Shown here piece by piece: positions 1 through 5,305 of a stretch of 8,211 nucleotides of DNA (positions are counted from its first letter, which is position 1; each line of letters begins with the position of its first letter). The notes under the pieces were generated by a model that was given only the letters and a program-made list of their open reading frames with translations, searched no databases and had not been told where the DNA came from. Both the position numbers and the translations under genes were made by a program. This stretch comes from Candidatus Competibacteraceae bacterium (GTDB lineage Bacteria; Pseudomonadota; Gammaproteobacteria; Competibacterales; Competibacteraceae), in assembly GCA_020444985.1 (NCBI GenBank), contig JAGRHK010000055.1, forward strand, positions 1 to 8,211, written 5' to 3'.

Positions 1-1352
1 TCGGATGCCGCAAACTGACCCTTGATATCGACCACCTGAGCAACATTGGAATTGAACGCCGACGACAGAGCACCATAAGTACTATTGCCGATAACCAACA
101 CATTGGTTTCATAGGGCAGCGTATCAATCTCAATTTCCGGCGGTGGCGCTGGGGATACGGTGACACCATCAGTGGTAATCACAATGGGCGTTTCCTCACG
201 GTCATACAAATTGTATGTCACAGTGATATTCGATAGTCCCGGAGAAACAAACTGACTTTCGAAGGGGGCAACCGGGAGTTCGCAATCCGCTGCGACAACA
301 CCGCCACCTGTGCTATTACGCCATACATTACATCCAGCCTGAATACCATAGCCATTCGCAGTTCTAAGGTCGCGATCAACATGGAAGGACTTGGACGGGA
401 ATGCTATCACCCAGTCGGTTTTCACCCCAAGATTGGGATTGTTAGACCATTCATTGAGAACTGCGGATGCCAGCAGGGCGTCTTCCACAGCGGGTACAGC
501 ACTGTTATTCCAAAGACCCGCATGAGAAGCAAGCGTTGGCTCCAAGAACCAAGGGAATTGTTGCGCGGTAACCAAGTTCTGGCCTACGCCCCAGCCTGAA
601 AGATGGTTAGCAGCCGCACCCGCCGCCAAACCCTTGGCGCGATTCACATAGCTGACATTGACCTTGAGCGAGTCGGTGCTGGTGATAACGCCATAATGGC
701 TACGAGCCGGCGGATCGCCCGATCCAGCAGTCCCTGTAATAGGACCGCCCGTCCATGCAGGAATAGCTGCTCCACGAGCGAAGTTGTTAGCGGCTGTCGT
801 ACAATCGCGCGGTTCACCGCTCACATGGGTGGCCAACCAGGGCGTTGTGCTAGCCACGCCTTCGCCTTCAGCCTCTCCCATGACCAGAATTTCCAAGTAG
901 CCTTCGAGCATGCGATCGGTGCTATCTGAACCCGGGTCATCAAAATTGCCGGTGTAGGCCAGCTCATTGCCGGATGCGCCTGAGTCACGCACCGAGATTG
1001 GCACAGTGCATGAACGGTCATTGGTCTGCAGGAAGGGCCGGCCACCATTATCGGACAGCCAAGCGCTCCAGACGTCGTATGGCGACAGCAACACATTGAA
1101 GTCCAACACGTCGCGGGAGTTGTAGGATTCACGGAGCCGCACCTTCACCGCCAGCGAGTTGCCTGTGGTGTTGGTGATATTCATCAGCGTGTTCCATCCC
1201 TCACGCACCGTATAGTACGGCACAGTGACGGCCGTACCGCTGCCCACCGTAGATGCCTGCTGGGCGTTAGCCAATTGCGGCGCTGCCACAAAGGATGCTG
1301 ACAGCAGACCTGCAGCGACCATGGCAGCACTGAGCTTGTTCATTTCGAACAT
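1..1352 (-). CDS. Exported protein of unknown function, C-terminus cut by window edge
   Basis: An open frame runs from an ATG at 1352 to the left edge without a stop, giving 450 residues; the C-terminus lies outside the window. I chose the ATG at 1352 because GAGGGG sits 8 nt upstream; a second in-frame ATG at 1343 is possible. The N-terminus is a typical Sec signal peptide: a Lys at residue 5, a hydrophobic Ala/Leu/Val-rich core (8-24) and a likely cleavage after ANA at 28-30. The mature part is rich in Asn, Ser, Gly and Val, lacks membrane segments and has four Cys (115, 184, 341, 357), which could pair as disulfides. Segments such as VPYYTVREGWNTL (44-56) and NSRDVLDFNVLLSPYDVW (78-95) look like a conserved beta-rich core that I have seen only in uncharacterised gammaproteobacterial exported proteins. 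A Pro-rich stretch (PAPPPE, 401-406) precedes the final visible part. I infer a periplasmic, outer-membrane or surface location. No catalytic motif is visible, so I assign no function. Confidence 0.88.
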   Translation of the reverse strand, partial: MFEMNKLSAAMVAAGLLSASFVAAPQLANAQQASTVGSGTAVTVPYYTVREGWNTLMNITNTTGNSLAVKVRLRESYNSRDVLDFNVLLSPYDVWSAWLSDNGGRPFLQTNDRSCTVPISVRDSGASGNELAYTGNFDDPGSDSTDRMLEGYLEILVMGEAEGEGVASTTPWLATHVSGEPRDCTTAANNFARGAAIPAWTGGPITGTAGSGDPPARSHYGVITSTDSLKVNVSYVNRAKGLAAGAAANHLSGWGVGQNLVTAQQFPWFLEPTLASHAGLWNNSAVPAVEDALLASAVLNEWSNNPNLGVKTDWVIAFPSKSFHVDRDLRTANGYGIQAGCNVWRNSTGGGVVAADCELPVAPFESQFVSPGLSNITVTYNLYDREETPIVITTDGVTVSPAPPPEIEIDTLPYETNVLVIGNSTYGALSSAFNSNVAQVVDIKGQFAAS

Positions 1353-1360
1353 ACCTATTT

Positions 1361-1366
1361 CCCCTC
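1361..1366 (-). promoter_or_regulatory. Shine-Dalgarno GAGGGG of the exported protein gene
   Basis: On the minus strand GAGGGG lies 8 nt before the ATG at 1352 and 17 nt before the ATG at 1343. The spacing favours the upstream ATG. Confidence 0.7.
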
Positions 1367-1536
1367 GTTGACAAGTTTTACAAGTGAATTCTGGAACCGA
1401 TCCATAAATTTGGACGCTATTCGGTTCGGCATACTTTTCACCTGAGATCAACCCCACCCTTGAAGCGCGTAGTGGGCATTGATGCCAATATCTCTCAAAA
1501 AAAGTGTACCGAAAAATAGCAAGCTAACTACATGCT

Positions 1537-1561
1537 GTCAATTGCTGAGCAAGCAATTGAC
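1537..1561. repeat. Perfect 10-bp inverted repeat with 5-nt loop
   Basis: The arms GTCAATTGCT (1537-1546) and AGCAATTGAC (1552-1561) are exact reverse complements around the loop GAGCA. The site lies about 185 bp upstream of the exported-protein start. It lacks a T-tract on either side, so it is a poor intrinsic terminator. A dimeric regulator site or an RNA hairpin in the leader are alternatives. The left arm can also pair with part of the loop (TTGCT with AGCAA). Confidence 0.6.
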
Positions 1562-1804
1562 TGGCTTCCTCATCACCTCCTGAACTCGAAATGTCTGTCG
1601 TCCAGCAGTAGCATGATCTCTTGAAACAGCTTGTTCCGCCCCAAAAAAGCATTCGATTTCATCAGGCGGTGGCCTTCTCTGTCAGAGGAAGAGCGTCGAT
1701 GATCATGATGACCCAGTTGCGTCGCCATAGAATGCTACCAATTCATATAAATGTTGGTCGGATACCGATGACTTCAAATCGGGAAACAAACGGAACAGCA
1801 CTTT

Positions 1805-1858
1805 GGTTTTCAATATACAACACTCTTTTCAATTTTACAACTCTTATCAATTTTACAA
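1805..1858. repeat. 18-bp tandem repeat, two good copies plus one degenerate
   Basis: The units at 1823-1840 and 1841-1858 match at 17 of 18 positions (CTCTTTTCAATTTTACAA and CTCTTATCAATTTTACAA). A shorter, diverged relative (GGTTTTCAATATACAA) lies at 1805-1820. The array is AT-rich and begins 17 bp beyond the stop of the last operon gene. Its role is unknown; it could be slippage-generated filler or a binding array. Confidence 0.65.
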
Positions 1859-1874
1859 CAAATCAACGATCAAA

Positions 1875-2831
1875 CTATGCTTTGGATAGGTCAAGGGCCT
1901 TCTGCAACCACGGAATGATTTCCGGGCGGATCGGGCCGAACAGCAACGGGACTTGCAAAGAATTCTCGAAATAAGCGCCCCGGATGCGGCGGTGTTCTTC
2001 ATTACAGGCTTGCAGACGTTGGGGCAGTTCGGAAGCAGGTTGATTCGCCATGGCCCCACCATGCACCTGATGAAAGGTGGCCTCACTGAGCAATGTGATC
2101 AACGTCGAATTCGGCAGATCGCAAGCCCGGCGATAGAAATCAAGATTCACGATGCCCCCGCCGGGCGAACTGAAGCGCTCATCAAAACCGCCTAATTCAT
2201 TAAACAGAACGCGGGACAGAAAGATCAGATTACTTTCATTGATTCTTCCCAACCAACCGGTCGGGCTGGAACCGGCCAGCGCGCTGATCTCGAATAGCCG
2301 ATAGCCATGATTTCGCCAGTCGATGCCGGCCAACAGTTCATCTTCGATTTCCTGGTTATAGCCACGGCCAATCGACTCCATCTGCACATCCGGCCCCAGA
2401 TGAAATCCCACAGTTCCCACGACCGCCCGTTTGAAGCTTTGCAGCGCTTGTAGCGCCAGCGCCACGACGCCCGGGGTCGCCATCCGCGCACCATCAATTA
2501 TGATGCCGATAAACGGCGCTTTGGAGAGCGCAACACCTCGATTAATCGCTTCTGCTGGCGAGGGCGAGGCATTTTCAATCCAGAGATACCGAAAATTCGC
2601 GCCAAACTGAGTGACTTCTTCAGCCATCAGCGGTGTCGGGGAACCATTTTCGACCACGATCACTTCGTAATCTCCCGTGTTTACTCCTTGCTGATAAGCG
2701 GGAGACAGCGTCAATAACGTGCGCGGCGCTTCCCGGCGCATGTTAAAGACGATCACGACCAGAGCAAGCAGGGGTGCGGGCGGAGACCGTTTACGCAACT
2801 TCGACAGTTTTTGAATAAATCGGGACAGCAT
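1875..2831 (-). CDS. GT2-type (GT-A fold) glycosyltransferase
   Basis: This 318-residue protein should transfer a sugar from a nucleotide donor at the cytoplasmic face of the inner membrane. The N-terminus carries the beta-strand of a GT-A nucleotide-binding fold (LALVVIVFN, 22-30), followed by YEVIVVENGS (55-64), the usual second strand and loop of family 2 enzymes. The position of the metal-binding DxD motif reads IIIDGA (110-115), so the second Asp is not present there. A later GGFDERF (214-220) and PGGG...LD (223-231) match the acceptor-side motif of many GT2 proteins, and HQVHGG (254-259) may supply another ligand. The start at 2831 overlaps the upstream sulfotransferase stop by one base (TAATG), with AGGAG 11 nt upstream, so translational coupling is likely. 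Basic residues at 4-16 could favour membrane association. The donor and acceptor cannot be told from sequence. Confidence 0.88.
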   Translation of the reverse strand: MLSRFIQKLSKLRKRSPPAPLLALVVIVFNMRREAPRTLLTLSPAYQQGVNTGDYEVIVVENGSPTPLMAEEVTQFGANFRYLWIENASPSPAEAINRGVALSKAPFIGIIIDGARMATPGVVALALQALQSFKRAVVGTVGFHLGPDVQMESIGRGYNQEIEDELLAGIDWRNHGYRLFEISALAGSSPTGWLGRINESNLIFLSRVLFNELGGFDERFSSPGGGIVNLDFYRRACDLPNSTLITLLSEATFHQVHGGAMANQPASELPQRLQACNEEHRRIRGAYFENSLQVPLLFGPIRPEIIPWLQKALDLSKA

Positions 2832-3619
2832 TACGCAACAATCTCCTGCAATTGACGATATAAAACGGCAACCGGCTTGGGCAAAGTCATCACGTTGCCA
2901 ACCGCAGGCGTTGCCTCTCGCACGAAACGAAACCGGGTGAGAAGCCGATCCAGCATTCCTGTTCGAGGGGGCGCCGCATTTCTTCGCAACGCGGACTCGA
3001 AAAAGGTCAATCCTTCGGGTGGAATGGATAGACGCAAGGCAGGGATGAGAGTCAGCAGACTTTGCCGATAACGCTCAGGCGGCCAGTCGAAACAGACCAT
3101 CGGGAAATTGAACGTGCGCTGATAATCCAGCAGGCAGCGATTATAGTGACTCCACAGCGTCAGGCTTTTCTCGACAGGCGCCTGGTTGCGTGCGTAAAGC
3201 GAAGCCGCCACCGCTAACGGATGACGAAAAGTGCCCACAAAGCCTACTGCGGGCAACGCTTCCAGCCAACCTGGGAGGGTCAGCAAGGTGCGTGGATCCT
3301 TAAAGCCCCAAATCCGGTCTAGCGGATAACCGGCGATGATCGCATCACGCCGCGCCCGATGTTCCGCCGACCAGATCACCCGCTTGGGAGGAACATCCCA
3401 GTCGCCGCCGTTAGCGCGCAACAGGTCATTCTGCAAGTCCATGATCGCACGACTTTCCCGATTGCCTTTGGCGTTATGGGGAGCCGCCGTGTTCACTTCG
3501 CCAAGATACAAACCCGCTTCCTCCAGGCTGCCTGCCAGGCAACTCGTGCCACTACGATGCATCCCCAGGACCAGGATAACAGAGGGATGAGTAGCGGAAA
3601 CGCTCTGGTTCAACATCAT
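2831..3619 (-). CDS. Sulfotransferase-family P-loop protein
   Basis: This 262-residue protein resembles PAPS-dependent sulfotransferases, which move a sulfate group from PAPS to a hydroxyl on a sugar, lipid or protein. The 5'-phosphosulfate-binding P-loop is clear: GMHRSGTSCLA at 19-29, right after the strand VILVLGM. KGNRES (51-56) and WGFKDPRTLL (104-113) follow as in bacterial members, and the 3'-phosphate-binding element appears as FRHPLAVAAS (131-140), with Arg132 and Ser140 as the expected contacts. There is no signal peptide or membrane segment, so it should be cytoplasmic. Two adjacent ATGs open the frame; the first (3619) is preferred because AAGG lies 8 nt upstream. Its start overlaps by one base the stop of the AAA-like remnant, and its stop overlaps the next gene's start by one base. 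Its place between two glycosyltransferases suggests that it sulfates a glycan, but this is inference. Confidence 0.88.
   Translation of the reverse strand: MMLNQSVSATHPSVILVLGMHRSGTSCLAGSLEEAGLYLGEVNTAAPHNAKGNRESRAIMDLQNDLLRANGGDWDVPPKRVIWSAEHRARRDAIIAGYPLDRIWGFKDPRTLLTLPGWLEALPAVGFVGTFRHPLAVAASLYARNQAPVEKSLTLWSHYNRCLLDYQRTFNFPMVCFDWPPERYRQSLLTLIPALRLSIPPEGLTFFESALRRNAAPPRTGMLDRLLTRFRFVREATPAVGNVMTLPKPVAVLYRQLQEIVA
2843..2847 (-). promoter_or_regulatory. Shine-Dalgarno AGGAG of the GT2 gene, inside the sulfotransferase
   Basis: AGGAG on the minus strand lies 11 nt before the ATG at 2831, within the last codons of the sulfotransferase. It supports reinitiation or coupled translation at the TAATG junction. 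Confidence 0.5.
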
Positions 3620-3786
3620 TATTCAATCCTTACCTTCACCACGCCAGCCAATCCAGCTCGAAGGCGACGACAGCATGGGGGCGTATTTGTAGCAATTCTC
3701 CGCAGAATATCGTTCGTATGATTGATGTAGAAATAACCAATCTCGCGAATCTTGCGAAAATCGGCAATGCCATAGGGAAATTCCAT
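3619..3786 (-). pseudogene. N-terminal remnant of an AAA-ATPase-like (DUF1703-associated) protein
   Basis: A 55-codon frame starts at ATG 3786 with an excellent SD (AAGGAG, 6 nt upstream) and ends in TAA at 3619-3621. Its first 27 residues (MEFPYGIADF, then YFYINHTNDI) match the characteristic N-terminus of the AAA-ATPase-like/PD-(D/E)XK family (usually M.FPYGI.DF followed by YFYVDRT). Those proteins are normally several hundred residues long, with a P-loop shortly after this point. Here the sequence after about residue 28 turns Arg/Cys-rich, shows no Walker A motif, and stops. I therefore read it as a truncated remnant left inside the operon after deletion of most of the gene. It lies 37 bp after the GT-C stop and its own stop overlaps the sulfotransferase start. 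It may still be translated and could serve as a leader that couples the two genes. The family call rests on memory of the motif. Confidence 0.55.
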
Positions 3787-3792
3787 GACGGT

Positions 3793-3798
3793 CTCCTT
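3793..3798 (-). promoter_or_regulatory. Strong Shine-Dalgarno AAGGAG of the AAA-like remnant
   Basis: AAGGAG lies 6 nt before the ATG at 3786, the best ribosome site in the operon, although it now serves only a short remnant. Confidence 0.65.
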
Positions 3799-3823
3799 GG
3801 GTTTTCTCAAACATCCAGGTAAT

Positions 3824-5305
3824 TCACGGCTTCCCAGCATCAACCGAGCGCAATAACGCATACCCCGCGAAAGTAAAGCGCGGGTCTGGCGCGAAGCGCC
3901 CAGCGTCCTGGGCCGCGACTGCGCCAGCTTCATGTGGCCACGGTGGGTCATGGATGAGAATATAATCCGGCGAATAATGACTCAGCCATTCCGCAAATTT
4001 TCTTTCGCCAATGAAGCGCGCATTCAACGGATTGACCAGCCCCAGGATATCAATGATATGCCGATCGGCATACCAACCGATTGTGCCGATTTCCACTACG
4101 GCGACCTTGGCGGCTTGCGCGGTATGCTGGTTCAACCACAGCCCGATATCCTTATAAGGTGTGAAAGCGCCACGCGCTGCACTGGAAAAACCAGCTCCCC
4201 AGTAAATCAGGAGGGCGGTGAACAGGAAGGGAAGTCGCCGACCGAGACTGGAAAGCCGCCCTTGAAGAATCAGCCCCAGCTTGTCGGCAAACACACCGAT
4301 CCCTTCCATGCAATACACCAGCGCAAACATGAAGTACGGCGCATAATACCAATGATAATTAGGGATATTTAGAAAAATAAAAAAGCATGAATACAGCAGT
4401 AGAAACATGACGACTATCCAGTGACGCGCCCGATATTTTGCAAACCAGATAGCATGGATGAACCCTAGAATCACCAAGAGCAGGAGGGTAAGCACATAGA
4501 GTCGATTGGAAGCGAAGACCCAATCTGTCAGATAGCCCACATGCAGGAATAGCCAACCCTCGCCCCACAGCCCCGATTGGCCTTGCCAAATCTTGGCGCT
4601 GCCGGTCGCCGGTAAATAAGCGCCATAGTACCCACGATTGAAAGCCAGATTCGCCGCCACAAGAAGAATCGGCGCGATCAGATGCCGGTAATCCGGCAGG
4701 CAACGTTGCCGGATTACATAATCAGCCAGCAACACCGCGATCAGGAAAATTCCCTCGGTTCGCGTCAAGGTCAGCAAGCCGGCAAAAACGCCCAGCCAGA
4801 AATACCATGCCCGGTAGTAACAATAGAGACATAGCCCGATCATCAGCAGAAACAGCGGGGTCTCCATGCCGTAGATCAGGAAAAAGTAGGGAAAGGTCCC
4901 GCCCAAGATGATGAAGACTCCGCGCACCGCCAGCGACCGTGTGCGGAAAAAGAGCTCAGCAAAGACAATGAGCGCTGCTGCGTGAAAAAACGCCGCCAGA
5001 AGAATGTTGACGGTTTGCAAGTTCTCAATCAGGACGCCGGCCAGGATGACCAGCCAGGAATACAACGGCGAGGTCAGACCATTAAAATAGATGTCAGGAT
5101 TGTAGACCAGTCCTTGGCCATCCAGGAAATTTCTGACATAGCGCAGATAAATCAGCGCATCATCCAACTGGTAATGGCGATTCATCCAAGCCAGATAGAA
5201 CAGCGGCAAGCAGGACAGGAGATAAATCGGGAGGACGCGCTGCGCCCCTTCGCCCGCAAACCGGCGAGAGGCGCAAATCGCTGCCTCCGCCTCACGGCGC
5301 TTCAT
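3824..5305 (-). CDS. GT-C family multi-pass membrane glycosyltransferase (AftB-like)
   Basis: A 493-residue integral membrane protein with about ten hydrophobic spans and a C-terminal soluble part. GT-C enzymes use polyprenyl-phosphate sugars and act on the outer side of the inner membrane. After the first span (about 24-40) comes the catalytic-loop signature: Asp48-Asp49 in LDDALIYLRYVRNFLDGQGL (47-66), then NGLTSPLYSW (75-84), GMETPL (146-151), TRTEGIFL (181-188) and FNRGYYGAYLP (222-232). This order resembles arabinofuranosyl- and mannosyltransferases of the AftB/PMT type. The C-terminal segment VVEIGTIGWYADRHIIDILG (403-422) is also typical. The ATG at 5305 is chosen; a TTG at 5314 would add three residues. 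The start lies inside the protease gene (14-bp overlap, different frame), and only a weak GAAG precedes it, so translation is probably coupled. The specific sugar and acceptor are unknown. A fragment of a second copy lies at 8135-8211. Confidence 0.88.
   Translation of the reverse strand: MKRREAEAAICASRRFAGEGAQRVLPIYLLSCLPLFYLAWMNRHYQLDDALIYLRYVRNFLDGQGLVYNPDIYFNGLTSPLYSWLVILAGVLIENLQTVNILLAAFFHAAALIVFAELFFRTRSLAVRGVFIILGGTFPYFFLIYGMETPLFLLMIGLCLYCYYRAWYFWLGVFAGLLTLTRTEGIFLIAVLLADYVIRQRCLPDYRHLIAPILLVAANLAFNRGYYGAYLPATGSAKIWQGQSGLWGEGWLFLHVGYLTDWVFASNRLYVLTLLLLVILGFIHAIWFAKYRARHWIVVMFLLLYSCFFIFLNIPNYHWYYAPYFMFALVYCMEGIGVFADKLGLILQGRLSSLGRRLPFLFTALLIYWGAGFSSAARGAFTPYKDIGLWLNQHTAQAAKVAVVEIGTIGWYADRHIIDILGLVNPLNARFIGERKFAEWLSHYSPDYILIHDPPWPHEAGAVAAQDAGRFAPDPRFTFAGYALLRSVDAGKP

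Larger units (their letters stand above)
1353..1874. other. 522-bp intergenic region without a supported gene
   Basis: This gap separates the end of the glycosyltransferase operon from the exported-protein gene and should hold the promoter of the latter. I see no convincing -35/-10 pair. It contains a perfect inverted repeat (1537-1561), an 18-bp tandem repeat (1823-1858, with a degenerate third copy from 1805), and AT-rich sequence near 1740-1870. A 51-codon minus-strand frame (1573-1728) has no good ribosome site and no recognisable similarity, so it is not called. No hairpin followed by a T-run is evident after the operon's last stop at 1875. Confidence 0.6.

Noticed and set aside
1368..1373. 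TTGACA -35-like hexamer on the plus strand
   Set aside because: There is no matching -10 at the right distance and no plus-strand gene follows.
1573..1728. A 51-codon minus-strand frame in the intergenic gap
   Set aside because: It has a weak upstream site and no recognisable similarity. It is too short to support without conservation data.
1621..1974. A 117-codon plus-strand frame across the intergenic gap
   Set aside because: It overlaps the 3' end of the GT2 gene in antisense, encodes the tandem repeat as low-complexity residues, and has no recognisable motif.
3623..3814. A 63-codon minus-strand frame overlapping the AAA-like remnant
   Set aside because: The overlapping frame from 3786 has the better SD and the recognisable family N-terminus. 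This one has neither, though a frameshift between the two frames in the ancestral gene cannot be excluded.
3932..4372. A 146-codon plus-strand frame inside the GT-C gene
   Set aside because: It is antisense to clear membrane-protein coding sequence and shows no motif.
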